Part shown: positions 1-14,439 of the stretch, one piece after another
Layout of the letters: each line of letters begins with the position of its first letter
How positions within the stretch are numbered: position 1 is the first letter of the stretch
Source of the DNA: Megaleporinus macrocephalus
Taxonomy: Eukaryota; Chordata; Actinopteri; Characiformes; Anostomidae
Direction of reading: 5' to 3'
NCBI GenBank assembly: GCA_021613375.1
Contig: CM038720.1
Span: forward strand, 10,722,962-10,786,961
DNA: 64,000 nucleotides
The notes under the pieces: model-generated
The model's database searches: none
What the model saw: only the letters and a program-made list of their open reading frames with translations
Told to the model about the DNA's origin: nothing
Position numbers and translations under genes: made by a program

Positions 1-560
1 ACAGCTGCTTCTTTGTTTGGTGTGTCTGTATCACCTTTTCTCAGTGAGGAGCTTCTCCACAGCTACAAATAATTTTAGACCAGTAGTGCTGGGTTGTCTT
101 CTTACAGTGGAAGGATGGATTGCGGATGTCTTCAGATCTAAAGCTGGATTTTTTTAATCTCCTCTTTTTCACAGATGAAAGCTTTAAGTGCCGTTTATGA
201 GATGGGGACAGTTGCGGTGGTCTAGCAGGTCTTGCACAGTCCATTTTCCCTGGAACTCCAGTTTTGGAGAACTCCTTTGTTGCTTAGAGCAACAGTGTGT
301 AACGTCTTGCTGCAGGGTTGCCTTGTTGGGTAATTTGTCACTAATACCACAGTTTAGAAATATGTTGAAAATGCTCATTCATTGTTTCTATGCTCAATCA
401 TTGATTGAAAACTAAACCCATAGGGTTTCTGATACAGAACCATTCAGTTTGTATACATATAAAAGACGCATTTCAAAATCATGCCACGGATCAATCTTAC
501 AATAAAGTGAAAAACAGAAAAAACACAACCAAAAACTGTAAGAGCTCCACAAAGACTCTT
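1..560. other. Gene-free, possible interspersed repeat
   Basis: The phrase GATGAAAGCTTTAAGTGCCG, then TTTATGAGATGGGGACAGTT and GGTCTAGCAGGTCTT, is one I associate with a dispersed fish repeat, but I see only one copy here and cannot bound it. Short frames on both strands have no coding character. Confidence 0.35.
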
Positions 561-2107
561 CAGAATGAAATGCAATGAAGTTTCAGGGAAGGAAATCCAA
601 AACTATAGATGACTTTTATGAATGCAATTCCCTACATTTCTGATAAGCGTGGAGTCCATGTGCACAACGTTTTGGCACTTTTTGTGTAACATTCTCTTCT
701 GGCTCGCTGATAAAGCCCAACACAAATGGAGCCCTTGATAGGTGTGAGGTTGTGAACACATTACAGTGGAAGGTCTATAGGTTGATCGTTACACCAGCTT
801 CAAGATATTACACTGTTCATCACATCCAAACAACTAGAAGACTAAAGAGAAACAAACAGGGTCAATATAAAAAGACACTGGCATAGTCCAAATCTAAGAA
901 AAGAAGGCCGTAGGTTGAGCCAAACATGAGAATAAGAGAGTGATGGGGACGAGAGCAAAGTACTTTTTATGCAAATTATATGTAAATCTATGTACCAACT
1001 ACATACACAATTGCTGGTTCACCATCACAAATCAAAAACTACACTGATGAGGACATACAACATAAACATTGAGTCATTAGTGAGATTCAAAGATAGTCAC
1101 TCTCTTTATGACATCAGCATGAGTGACCCTCAGTCAGAGTGAAGGCCGTAAAAGCTTCCTAATGGTCACCTTTTACCCAGTTGTCCTTCTGAAGAAGAGA
1201 AACTAATCACCGGCCTCACAGAGACACCAAAGCTAAAAACGTTAAGATGTAACATTACATATTTAATCTTATATATAGATTCAAAAGATTTTGATTATGG
1301 GAATTAATCCACCCCCACCACCCCCGTTCCAAGTGTAATGCAACCTACTGAACACCCGCACCCACCTCTACCGTCCCTAGAAAGTACAGTGGCTGTCAGG
1401 TCTCATTGAAAGGGCTTACTCCCTTTTCTCTATTGACTGCACTGCCAACAGATTATGTACTTTATTAGATAACATACCTCCAGAAACAGAACAGATATCG
1501 AGAGTGTTTTCACCACCCAGAGCGTATGAAATGGGTAGTAAACTAACTAGCTAGTAGTCATGTTGATATAAAGTGAACGCCTGCAACCTAACATCAGCAG
1601 CCTTTCCACTTTGAAAAATAATGTCTACGTGTGGTAGTTAAGGCATGTTTTTGAAGGTGGGGATGTGGGCGTGAGGCATGGGTTGTTGCGTCCCTGCTTG
1701 AGACCAAAGCTACGCCCTAACGTGAGTCACTTTCTACAGCCAGTATGTAGTTTGTCTGTCCGGGGCTCCTGTAGAAATATTGTGACTCTACATATCGTAA
1801 GTAGATGTGAAAGTCTTATTCTATGCTGACAACTCAGCAATTCATAGCTACAGATACTTACACACTATTTAAACCTTGTCATCACATGAGCAGGAGATCC
1901 TATTGCACTCCCTTTTTCCATAGACCACTGAAGTCGTGCGTCTGTAATCCGTGTTATGCTCATATTTGGAAATCCAGAGCTAAACTAGATTTATTATGGA
2001 AAGCATGAAGGGAGTTTTCCTCAAATCATCTGTGTCTATGTCTAGAATTTGTTACCTTCTGTTCTATGATTATCACTGGATCCTTTGAATTATCAGGTCT
2101 TTAAGAG

Positions 2108-2375
2108 TCCATATATCCATCCATCCATCCATCCATTGGGGCTGGAGCCAATCCTAGGGTCAATGGGTGAAGACAGGGTACACCATGGACAGGTTGCCAG
2201 TCCATCACATGATCAAACGGGCAATTTAGAGTGACCGATCAACCCAACATGCATGTGTTCGGACTTTGGGAGGAAACTGGAGTACCCAGAGGTAACCTAT
2301 TCAAGCACAGGCCCGGACCAGGAATCAAACCCGGATTGTTTTGCTGTGAGTGCTAACCACTACCGTGCAGCCGTC
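2108..2375 (+). repeat. Interspersed repeat with (ATCC)n head
   Basis: (ATCC)n at 2114-2136 is followed by GGACAGGTTGCCAGTCCATC, GGCAATTTAGAGTGACC, GACTTTGGGAGGAAACTGGA and a tail ending CTAACCACTACCGTGCAGCC. This is a very common fish repeat with a LINE-tail or SINE character. Class uncertain. Confidence 0.6.
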
Positions 2376-3937
2376 ACTAAGAGTCATAATATTAATATTG
2401 CTGAATGTAATCTAATACTACTGCGTATCAAATTCATGTCACGGAGCTACATTACAGTACGATCTGCTAAGCGATGATTTGGCAAATGCTATTTGATTGA
2501 AATATCATAGAACATAAACCTCTAGGTAGCTTATTTTTTGGCCTAAACTCAAAAATACAGCCAGTGTTACAAGACTCAAGTCAGCTTCTCAGGCAGATCT
2601 TACTGTAAAACCTTAAATGGTGAAGCAATCATAAACCCGGTCACATGCGTTAGCAAACAGGATGAAGCAATACTGACCCATTGGTTTGGTGAAACTGCAA
2701 AAATAAGTGACCACTAACGTTCCCCACCTGTCATTACGCCTTTTAGCTCTCCATAAAGCTGAAGTCGCCAGAGTTTTCCCATTCCACCTTAAATGGCTCA
2801 GTGATTATTATAAGACCTCAGGCACCAGAACCTAACCACAGTGCCATTTATGGTGGAGCAGGATACTTGGAACAAGAAGCTGTTTTCAGCATTAAAAGAA
2901 TAATTAGGATGTTTAGCCTAAATCAGCTTATCAGGCAGTCAGTAGTGATAATTAAGCTGAGGCTGTAAGGAATTAACTTAAGTGCAGGAGCTCGTAGGCC
3001 ACATAATTTAACAGGGCACCTGTTTCTTTTTCTTCTTCTTAGTACTTTTCTAGTGTCCTCACATGGAAAATACAAGGATATTCACTACTTCAGATTTAAA
3101 GGCGGCTGACAGTCTAATGACATCCGTTCAGTGCGATGTAGCTTTAACTTACATGTAGCTACATTCTTATTCTTAACCTCGTGATTTAGAAAGTCCAGTC
3201 ATATTCTAGAAGAAAACATTCCCAGGACAAAATATATTGAAGCAAACAACAAAATTGTGAGGTCATTCTAAAAAATGTCATAGAGGAATTCTTCTTAGAC
3301 CTAGAGGGACTTATAGGGGCATTAGAAAATGCGCCGACTACAAACCTCACGACGCGACCTCAGTGGACTTTTGACGCTTGACACAGAGAAGCTCATGACC
3401 TGAGGGCTCTCAAAGTTGGCCACTATAATATTTAGGCAAAAGTTCTTCAAGAAAAAAATTAATTACTATCTGGTGTAAGTTCACATTTAATATTTACTAT
3501 TACCACCAGTTATTGTTTAGCTTTGTTTAGTGAAATTGTTGCTGTGCATATGTGTATATGGAAGTGAACTGTGTGTATTCAACCTACTGGACTGTAATTA
3601 ACTTCCATAGCATTTTAAGAGCATATTGGAAGACAACTTTTGATTGCTTTTAAAGGGGAACACACATTTTTAACATTTTATTTTATTATTATAGGAATTG
3701 TGATATCCCACCAAAATTATATCTTGGCCCACTTTTGTGTACATTTTAGTAAAAAAGTTTTAACTACAATAGTTTCTTCCTAGAATATAATATACTGTAG
3801 ATGCTTTACAGATGGCAAATACACTGATGCACAGTCCAGATATGGTAGGATAATTGAAATTGTAAACAGAGGGTGTATGTAACATATATGTAACATACAG
3901 TATTTGGTCGTTTTTATTATTCTACATCACTTAAACA

Positions 3938-4112
3938 CGACAGCTACCACTTACATTGTGTGAAGATTTCATGGAGAACGGACCAATAGATGTTATGCTT
4001 CAAAATAGCTTGGAAGAAATACTGGTTCCTTCGGCTTGCATTGAAAACAAAGATTGAAAGTTTTTGGCCTGTGAAGTTGCCAGTTTGGAGATGCCTGTTT
4101 TGTATTGGACAG
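3938..4112 (-). mobile_element. MITE (TATCATCGCTGTCC family), degraded copy
   Basis: The complement of the family interior is visible: CACTTACATTGTGTGAAG, GGACCAATAGATG, CAAAATAGCTTGGAAG, ACTGGTTCC, then GTATTGGACAGTGCAAC at the far end. The other terminal repeat is lost. Confidence 0.65.
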
Positions 4113-5330
4113 TGCAACATGTAATGTAATCTTGTCACTATGTTATTATTACCATACATAGCAAATAATAACTGAAACAGAATTCATTTAACTGTGTAAA
4201 TATTGAGTTATTCATTTAAAGTGTGAGTTGTTTAGATTTCTTTTCAGCAAAGGATGTTTTTCATGAAACATTAGATTTTATGGCACTTTCCATGAAAAAA
4301 AGGTGCATTGTTTGCACCAATCTACCAATAACCCTTTTTAAAAATATATTTAAGCAAAGAAATAATGAAAACATTTAATTTTTAATTTCACATTTAATAA
4401 ACATTCATGGCTGTTTTGACTGGAAATTAAATACATTAAGGGCATCAGCCCAGAAATGGTTATATCTATAAAATACACCTGCTTTTGGGACGTGGATTAC
4501 GTCTTATTGACCACTGCACAGACTTTTAGTTAAATTTTACATTTTGTTGTCTACATTGACCCAAATAGTGCAACCATTTATTTGAAAGGGCTTTTGCTTT
4601 ACCTATAATATTTCTTTTTCTCGTATACGGCACGTGGTAACATGGACAGAAATGTACTGCAGCTCCAGGAGATGAATGCATGCAACACGCCTGACATGAA
4701 TAACGCACGTCCCCCTGTGATATTCAGCATTTGACCGCAAGGTGTTTGGTGTCACAAATAGCTGCTGGGGATTATATGGATGACAAGGCTCAGAAAGGCA
4801 ACCCTGCTACTCCTGTTACTTCTGTTGTGCACCTGAGGAGCTTGTGCCATTTTGTTAGGTAACATACACCCCGACTGCCCTTTGATCTCTCCCTGTCATT
4901 TCTGCAGTAAGAGGCTGTTTTGGTTTGTAGCACTTGGACTGTATGAGTCTGATGAGACAGTATGTACAGCAAGGCAGAACAAACGCATTCCCCGAGCTAA
5001 GCTAGTTTCATTGTGTTTGCTGGATAGACGCTTTATTACATTAGACTAAGCGATGGACTTAAACCCTCTCCTGACTTTCAAATCCTTGATGACAAGGCCT
5101 GGTTTGTTGTGCTCTCAATAGGTATTACAGCGAACGGGTCTGAGCTATTTGACTTGGACTGCATACTATTGCATGTGTTCAGCCTTTTGGGCTTGGGGGG
5201 GTGGGAGGGACTACACCCTGGAGCGCGGGTCTCCTCAGTAGGGGCTTACACCAGGCATGCCAATCACTCGTGATATTTATGTGTCGCTGCAAGTTTCAAT
5301 AGTGTTTTGAGAAGCAGACTTGCAACTTGT

Positions 5331-5568
5331 ATATCATCACTGTCCAAAGAAATACAAGGATCTCCAATATGGCAACTTTACAGGAGAGAACGGAAAACCT
5401 TCTTTACTTATAATGTATGTCAATGGAACCAGAATTTTTTCCAAGTTATTTTGGAGCATTTCTTTTGGTGTATTCATCATAAATTGTTTACACAATGTAA
5501 AGGGTAGCTCTCATGTTGAAATGATATTGGTGTGGAGATGCATGTTTTTCTTTGTACAGCGACAATAT
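5331..5568 (+). mobile_element. MITE with TATCATCGCTGTCC ends, full-length copy
   Basis: It begins ATATCATCACTGTCCAAAG and ends CTTTGTACAGCGACAATAT, inverted copies of each other. The interior contains GTCAATGGAACCAGAAT and TTTTGGAGCATTTC, then TTTACACAATGTAAAG. At least six relatives lie in this window. TA-bounded ends suggest a Tc1/mariner-type derivative, which is inference. Confidence 0.75.
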
Positions 5569-8500
5569 ACCCAAGCAAAGATAAAAAAAAGAGCTACATT
5601 AAAATGTAGTGGTTTATGTTTCAAAGCCATAGGGACTCTAACACTGTTCTGTGCAATCAGATTAATCTCACACCTGTATGTCAGAAGAAAAATGTTGAGT
5701 AACCCAGATGTTTTGCCAGAATTCTCCGCTTTTGATTCAACCCATGTTGTTCTAATCTTGGTAAATGCATACGTGAGCAGTCCGTCATCAGTCACAAGGC
5801 TGATGTGGTTTGTCTCACCCACACAGCTTTGTTAAAGCTGCCCAGCTAAAACCTGCATCTGCCTTAACCAGATAACCAGTTACTTCCGTCAGCCCTTGTT
5901 TGACCGACAAGCCTAACAACCTAAACACGAAGTTAGCAAGTACACACTTTAATGCCTGGGCACTCAATAGTTCACATGCAATACTCAAATCATGACAATC
6001 ACAGAACTTTGCACTGTTGCAAAGGGCTCTAAGTTTAGCAAGCTGGCTAACTTTAGCACCCACTGGCAAAAACCAAACTGGCCCTCCTTGATATAAACTA
6101 GGAAGTTCTACATGTGTTTCTTGCTATTCCATGTCTTAATGTTCCAGTTGTTAGTTTGTTTTAATGTGCTGCCCAATTTAAGCGAAGATAGCCTTAGCCT
6201 GTTATCTCTGCCAGCTAGCTTGCGTTAGCGCTGCCCTAGCTAGATAACAGAAACACAACGTTCTTGCTTCATAGTAAGAAATACCCTTCAAAACACATTC
6301 TACATCAATAGTGTCCACAAAGAACCAGTTTGCTATTTGCCAGTTGGTGCTAATGTTTTAGAGTTAAGATAAGAGCTCACTGGTATGTTTTTTTCTTCAT
6401 TCGTTTAAAAATTGCAGCTCAGCTTATAAACTGCAGCCATTTCCTCACAGAGAAAGTGCTAGAATGCTAATTTAGTAGCTGTTTAAGCTCATATCTACTC
6501 AAGAATTCACAGTCTCAGTCAGTGAAATAGAGGCCAGGACCAGGATGTGAAGGCCAATACGTCAAGACACATAGCCTAGTACATAGCCTGGGTTTAAGCC
6601 CTCTTGTTACCTCTTCACTAACATGACATAGTTTTAGCTAGCCCGCTTTATCGGCAGCTTTTAAGTTGGCAAAGCATATTGTCCATGTGTCGCAGACTGT
6701 TAAACCTGATTGTTCATATTTCTGTATTCGTAATTACTGTTACAGGCAAGCGGTGTGTTCGCATGTTTGCGGTAGCCGGACGACAATAAACCAGATACTC
6801 CATTGTTTTCAATGGAGCCCTGACAGAAAAATCTGCCAACGCTACTGGCAGCATTCTACAGACCGCAGCAGAGTGCTTCATCAAGACTTTTGCCATCGAC
6901 CGCACGGATGTTAATTTCTTTTTTTTGGGGAACCGTGGATGCCATACTTCTCGTTATTGAATTACAGACTAACCCAGTATTATACCACAAATATAAAATG
7001 GCATAAAGCATCCTCCGGCCTTTTTCCACCTTAAAATTCAAATATTGTACCAGTTTTAACAGTAACACAGTTCCATATGGTCTTAATGAAATGTCTCCGG
7101 CATTCTGTGGTCAAAATACCACACGCGCATTTCTCTCCCTGTATAAACAGCCCTGTTCAGAATGGCTGGTTTGAGGGTCTGTTCCTTTAAGTGATAATGA
7201 GCCCTGCTGACCTCACCCCCACTTGCCCATGGAATGGCTTTGGCTACTCTCACCAGCTTACAGTTCATCTTATTCTTATGGATTATGCAGCGAGCAACAT
7301 CAAGAATGTTACTTACTAGAACGTCACAACAGCCAAGACTGCAGTTAAGACACATGAGGCTGTCTGCTTTCTATATAGTAGCTTTTTATTTGAATTTACG
7401 TATTCCACCTTAAATAGTGCTAAGCCTCCAGAATAGCTGCTGTGGCATTTCATGTGTAAGGAAAAATTAAAATAAGAGGCCGGACAAGTAGCCTGAGGCA
7501 CCAGCATAACTGCTACACAGCTTAAAAATTCAAAAAAGAAGTTGACTTCAGCTTCATGTCAGATCCAAAGTGGGTAGCTTAAACTGACTGGGTTGTCTTA
7601 CCTCACAGTTTGTGGGTTGGTAGGTTCTCCATATGTATGAGGACAAGCTCTGCAGTGAGAAGTAAGTTTTTCAACAGCCTATACCATTGGTTTGACATGC
7701 CAAAATTCCCTGAATGCTCACCAACCTCGTGCTCATTGTTTAAATAGTTTCCATATAAAATCTAGATAATGTTTTTAATTATGTTCGCACGGCAGGGTAG
7801 TCTGCAACGTCACTTGCACGTGTAGAGCTTGTTTCACTTATTTATCCTGGCTCACACCATTATGTTGAGTTCTGCTTTAGGTACACAGCAGCCTGTGGAG
7901 GTCACTCAGTTGTGCCCATCAGAGTATTAGCATCATGCTTAGATATTTCTCAGATACTACTCTACTGTAATGTCCTCCTGTAGTTAGGATCCTTACAGCC
8001 TCTCTGTAGGCAATGATGTGATGTTTCATTAGAACTTAACAAGGCCTTGAAGAACGATGTGGCTGATTGTGCTTTGGTTGACGTTTTGAGCTTCACACTC
8101 CATAGCGAACCCCAATCTCTGTTGCTCGTCCACTGAAATATGCAAGCATGGTTATATTTATGCTCTGTGATGGTAACTGGCTGAAGGCCCAATGCCTCTG
8201 CTTTAGGTTTTGCAGCAAGCAAAGACTGTTTTGCATGATTTTCAAAGTCCAGACACTGTCCATACATGTGCAGAGTAATTGCTTCCGTATAACTATGTGA
8301 TATTGGAAGTATATTCAGCTTTTATCATGACAAGGTCCCTTTTTATGAGTCATTTGTGATGTCAGTCTATTAAAAACTGGACAGCTGAAAATGATTTGTT
8401 GTGCAATGCTCACTGTATTAACATCTCTGCTAGTAACTTCTAGTAACCTGACGTTTGCTTCAAAGACACAATAAAAATACTGACTAAGCAGAGAACTTTG

Positions 8501-11500
8501 GGCATTTAGAATGGTTTAATTATAGTCTTTATGTGCCACGGGTGTATAGAGACTGGCCAAAGATCAGAGTGCCACGTAACGTGGGTACCATTCATAAGTA
8601 GGGGCATTTCTTTTGCATTCCATTGGCCTCTTGCCTAGCAATGAGGTAAACATCCTGCCTTTTCCAGGTTGGAACTCTGTGTAACACCTGACAGGGCTTG
8701 TCTGTTTTGACTGAGGACCCATTATTACCGGCAATAAACTAGTAAGAAGTGGTGAGCATTGAAAGTGAATGGGCACGAAGCTCAGATTAATGTGAATACA
8801 TATGACTGCAATGCCACTATCCATTCAAGCAGGTCACTCATATGGGGTTATTAAAGGTCAACAAGCTTAAAAAGTAATTATTAACCATTTATTTGGAATT
8901 TAATCCCAAAAGCAAGTCTTTTTTGTGGGTTTAGTAACAGTAGTCCCTCGTGTGATAAGTGAGGTAATGCTGAAGGCAAGCATTTCCCATGGATTTTCCT
9001 GACAGGAGCGTAGAATCCACACATAATACATAACGCTGCAGTTTGACAGCTGTCAGGGAGAATCTCCAAGCTCTTCTCATAACAGCATGGAGTTGAGACC
9101 TCTGGACTAGATCTTTGTATGCAATCTAATCAGGCTATATTACTGTGCGAGACAAATTATCTGTGTTCGGTGATTGCAGGTCGATCCAACCTATAAACAA
9201 CCTCAATGCTTCAGCCTCAGCTTGAATTAGACCAAGGTGCTGTATTCTTCTGTTTGCAGGTTAGTCCAGTCTTGAATCTTGACCATTCGGCTTAGGACGT
9301 TTGTAAAGAAATATATATTTTGGATATTATTTGAGACGGAAACACATTAGACCTGATCTGGCCTACTAGGCAGGTGCATTTTGGTTGCTTGATATTTTCA
9401 AAGCGCCTTCATTCATCCCACTTCTCTCTCTAGGTGGGAATGGCTATGGTATCACAGAATCGCACGCCAGTTATTATTAGAGACGCTGAAGGCAGGGTGA
9501 GTTGGTTAAGTGCAAGGGGGGGGAGTGCAGAGATCGGTGAGCAACCCCAGGGAGAGAAGAGAGAGTGAGATTTCCAGTCGGCAATGCTCCCTGGGCGTGG
9601 CAGCTCTGTGTGATAAATGCAGATAAGGGATGATTAATGTTTCGGGGCACAGATACTTCTGGACTTTCATCATGGGGTGAGGGAGCCGTTGGCCTCTAGA
9701 CTCTGGTAGAGGCCTGGACTGAGTTTCCAGGCCATTAGAGACACATACAGCATCGAGAAGATATGCTGAGCATCTCCCCGGATATTATTGTCTATATTTT
9801 GTCAGTACCTTCTTTCAGAATTGACCTGCCAGAGCCAGAGCCAAGTAAGTCGTGTGTTACTCTCAGCAGCACAGCTGATCTTGTGTTGCCCCTTGGTAAA
9901 CTATATTGTTTTGCAGTGTCCTGCTAATCGATGTCGATCTCCAGAAGGCTACAGTTCTACAGGGGTTGCAGTGCCCAGCACACCGCAAGACCAAACTATG
10001 AATGCTGCGAGGAATTTGGCAGGGCCGATCCCTCGCTGCTGATTGCTGCCGGTGGGTCCATCCACACGGGACTGGCACGCCGCAGACAGACCCCGGTGCC
10101 GTTTCTGTAAGCCCCAAGCAGCTCACCCTCTGCCCAGGCCACTCTTTGCGGTCGCACTTGATTGTGTTCAGAGGCCCACCACACTAGGGATGGATGCCAC
10201 TTTCGGAATGCCTTTGTGTTGATATCGTACCTATGAGGGGCTTGTGGCCTGACCACCGCCAGCTGCTAGTCGCACCCCGTCTCATTAAGGGTGTATGTAC
10301 TCCCTCAGGAAGGTGCCATCAGTTCTGATCTGCACAGCTTTTAGGCTAGTGAAGTTGCTGAGCACTTGCCATGGGCGTCAATGTCTTGATGACGATGCTT
10401 GTTGTTTGCAGGAGTCTTCTGAAACGCTACGTATTTCCTCAACTACACTGGGCTATTTTGATGCTTACCCGTCGACTTGCTAAAAGTGTGGTGTTACATG
10501 GTCTTGGTCTTGACTTTCAGCATGTAGACTCACTCCATCACGTAACAAGGTCATGCTAATTGGAGGAGGAAGTGCCGAGGATGGTTTTAGCGGAACGAGG
10601 GTGGCGCTTTCAGGCCTAGCAAAGTGATCTGAGCCCAGAGTGGGATTCTGTTTCTGCCCTCCATTCCTCCAAGTCCTGATCTAATCCGGCCACCATCATG
10701 TGTTCAGAGACAGAGCGGAGAGGGGGGGCTGAGAGGTGTCCATCCGGCCACGGTGCACAGGGAGTTGGCAGCGCCATGCTGCCTCTGCAACCCAGCGGAT
10801 CAAAGAAAGCAGGCAGCTAAGCCACTCTCTGGATCCGTGTCACTCTATATCCAGAGGATATTATGTCTCTCTCGCAAGCCGTGGCAGCTGGCCTGCTGGA
10901 CCTGAATGATCATGTATGGCCATAAGGTAGACTCGCAAACTGAGAAACAGAGCGGGAGAGTTAGCATGGCTTCAAGGTCATAGCCATAGTTTATATCTTG
11001 CTGAAGCTTCCTGAACCATCAGTGACTTTTTTTTTCTTTTTTCTTTTTTTTTTTGAGGTGTGTTGACTAACGCTGTTTGATCCCTGCGACTCAAAATCAG
11101 GTGAAATACTATCTTCCCTTAGGCTGTACCTACGTGCTCTACAGTGCCTTAACTTCTGTGATCCTCCCTCCAAGTATGACACCAAATGTAATACTTATGT
11201 AATAATGGATTGAGGTATCAGTGACTGCAAGTGCAGGTAGAGTAACTGAATCCACTTTAGCGCCGACTCCCACCACATCAATCACTCAAAGGTAATAACA
11301 AAGGCCAGTTCAAACGCTCCATTCAGCGAAACCGCCATGAAAGTTATGGAGTACAGCTTTAAATGAGGCCCATAAAGACCCACTAATTTTCTTATTGCTA
11401 CAGCTGGTTCTCCTTTACCCATATGTATTCTGGAACCAATCTAGTCTTTAAATGTTGTTCTACACTTTCAAATCCAATAAACTGCCATTACTGGAAATTA

Positions 11501-12236
11501 AGATTACATAAAGTGAAAATAGCTCCATAATTAGGAGAGATCTGACTTGTACAGAGTTTTCCACACTCCTTGTTGAGAGGTCATTAGCTAGAGCAAGAGT
11601 TTTCACCTAAATATGAAATGTCCTGTTTGGCGTCCTTCATTATTTCCCGGAAGTTGGGCCTTACTTGAATGCTCCCAAACTCAAAATCAAGATCATTCCT
11701 ACAATAACATGCATATAGTGTTGTTGGCAATGCTAATAACCTATAAACACGAATGCCGGGACCTGTGCTAATCAGTGGCCTTGAGGTTCACTGCTGAGCT
11801 TACATGATAATTAGATTGCAAGGTCAGGCTGAAGTAGTGAATTTTCCAGTTGGCCCGGCTCCAGCAGGACCAGCGAGAGTATGGCAATAGAGTTGAAGTG
11901 AATCATGCAAAATGTTTCAGAGGGCACGGCCCAATTAAAGACAAATCACGCCTCAAATCACGCCTGGCTAGCTGCCAGCTCATGTTTGTAAGTAGGCGAG
12001 GCAAATGGAGCGTGCCTCGTTTGGCACAAACACAAATTTACACAATTGCTTGCGAGAAAAAGGAAATCGTCTGACTCATATCTTTATTTACACATAAAAT
12101 GAATGAATCGTATGAATGGTACATAAGCAAATATGCAAGTAGCTACCAATTATGGAGTAGTTACTGCTAATATTCTTAGCAGTTAGCATTTCATGTATCC
12201 ATTCAAAGATAATGTGGCCTTAAATTGTATAATCAA

Positions 12237-12725
12237 GTTCCCGGAAAAGTTGGGGCACTGTACGAAATGAATATATAAATATAACCAGAATGTTACTTGA
12301 CACCCTTTATTTAGCTAAAGTAATACGAAAACATTATTATGACCACTTCCTTCTTTCAACAGCAGCAGCACATATGTGGCAGTGTTATGGTCTGGGCAAT
12401 GTTTTCATGGCATTCTCTGGGCCCACTGTGGAAGACTATCTCAACCAATTTGGGTTGAGATCTTTGGAGATCACACACACCCATACATGCGGATTGTCTT
12501 CCCTGGGGCGGATAGAATCTTCCAGTAAAACAATGCAACACGTCACACGGATGGATATGCCCAACATTGGTTGGAAGAGCTGACCAAGACTTCCAAGTAC
12601 TACTCTGGACCTCTAATTGAGCAGCTATGGACCACCTCGATCATTGTCTTTGCTCTAAGTATATTTCCTTATGTGCCCCCAGCAGATGTGGGATGCACTG
12701 CAGTCAGCATGGCTCCAGAGTCTCC
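12237..12725 (+). pseudogene. Tc1-like transposase relic
   Basis: Around 12,385-12,640 the + strand reads, across shifts and stops, VMVWAMFSWHSLGPL followed by a segment like the region before the second catalytic Asp, then HGWICPTLVG. This pattern resembles the C-terminal half of fish Tc1 transposases. Upstream, AAAAGTTGGGGCACTG at about 12,246 resembles the terminal repeat of the 56,476 element. Heavily mutated. Confidence 0.6.
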
Positions 12726-14439
12726 CAGTTCGTCTAGATGCTGTCCATTCTGCACACAGCAGTTACTCTGGATATTAGCCGGTGTAAATATATGTTGTGT
12801 AAATATATGTTGAATTTGATGGCAGCAACAGGTCAGTAGCATGACTGGGTATCACAAAGCATCCCAGAGAGGCAGAGTCCTTCAGAAGTAAGATGAGGTG
12901 GCCTCATTACTTGTGAAAGACTGTGCCAGCAAATATCTTGTGGTGTAAAGTTTTCGGTGGAAACTGCAACATTTTCGTCCCGTTAGCATCACATAAAAAC
13001 TGGATAATGATTTAAGGAGAGTGTCAATTAAGCTGTTCTTTGGCCACGCCAACTCAGTTCTCAGATAGGTCTGATCAGCAGTTTATAAGCCGTGTTTTAT
13101 TATATCTATGTCTTATATTCCTACATTCAAGCTTTGCCTGATGTTTAATTTAACACTTAAGTTTAATATCACACAAATGTTTTTCATACTGTACTCATGT
13201 TTAGTGGGGTTTTAACTTTTGATGCTCAAAACTATTCCTCCAGTATGATTTAGCCTTGATTGCATTTCACTGACTTGTTCTCTGTGGTAGGAATCAAAGA
13301 CTACAATGACCACAAATGTTGTCAATCCACCTATATACAATCAAGATCACTCTTTCTTAGTCCTGCTAGTGGCAACTCACTGCCCTGCACAGTTCTTAGT
13401 GTTCCTTGATTCAACCAGCCTGATCAAGAAGCTCATGAAGGGCTTGGTAATCAGTTGACGAGCTGGATCTGATGTCAAGGAATTCTGTGCAATGATGTGG
13501 GAGCAGAACTCTTAGTCAAGCTAAAATTTACTTTTGTTTATAGATCAAAAGAAAGGAAAGTCTTCTTTTTCACAGTCTTCGCTATCTTTTTTCCCTGACC
13601 TTGATTGGAAGTGAAGCTGTTCTCCTAAGTGTCAATTTCTTCAAGTCATTTGATGGTCTTGTTCACAGCAGTTACAGACAATCAGGGAGACAATCACCTG
13701 AGTGAGTCCTTGACATTCATCCTTAGCCAATCTGCTCGCTGTCAGACTCTGTGAGGGTAGATGTCTTAACCTACATTTGCTGAGGATGTTATGGGTGTTC
13801 GTAAAAGTGAGCGACAAAGTGTCTGCTGATCATTCTACATCCCAAACGGGGAATCTGTCAAAACTCTTGTCTGAAAATCTAGCTGACTACATCTTCTAGA
13901 TGAGACAAGTTGGGCCCACTGGTTGTTTCTTCTCAACAATACTAATGAGGCTCCAGATACAGGCCAGATATGGCTGATATGTCATGTTCCCTCTCAGCCT
14001 CATTCAAAATGAATGGCTACCGGTGGAGTTGCTCGCTTGTCCTTATATTCCCATATCTTGTTTGCAACCAGTATGGGTGAAAACCGAACCAGGTTACAGT
14101 AGAGTGCAGACCCCAGAGACCACCTGTTATAAGTTCCTGAGGAGGTTATATATATGGTAATCCACTTTGCATGAGGAAACGTCAAATAATGGAGTTTAAT
14201 ACATGAAAGGATGATTTTTGCACAGTGCTGTACATCATGGATTGCTTAAATTGATATATTTGGCAGAAGCAGTATATACTGTAAGATTACACACTGTATA
14301 TTTGCTGGTGCTGCTGAAGCCGGTTACAGTCTGCTTGAAAGTTTGTGACATCATTATCATTTTGTGAATGTTCAGATTCAATATATAAATGAAAACAATG
14401 AACAAATAACACAAAGTATAAAGTTTTTTCTTTCATTTA

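Larger units (their letters stand above)
561..12236. other. Intergenic, no gene seen
   Basis: Apart from the repeats listed at 2.1, 3.9 and 5.3 kb, I find no exon with domain similarity, no RNA gene and no long frame. 6,700-6,930 (TCCATTGTTTTCAATGGAGC, a small palindrome) may be another short element. 9,410-10,860 is less AT-rich than its surroundings, with segments such as GATAAGGGATGATTAATG that would suit a conserved non-coding element; this is only an impression. Confidence 0.5.
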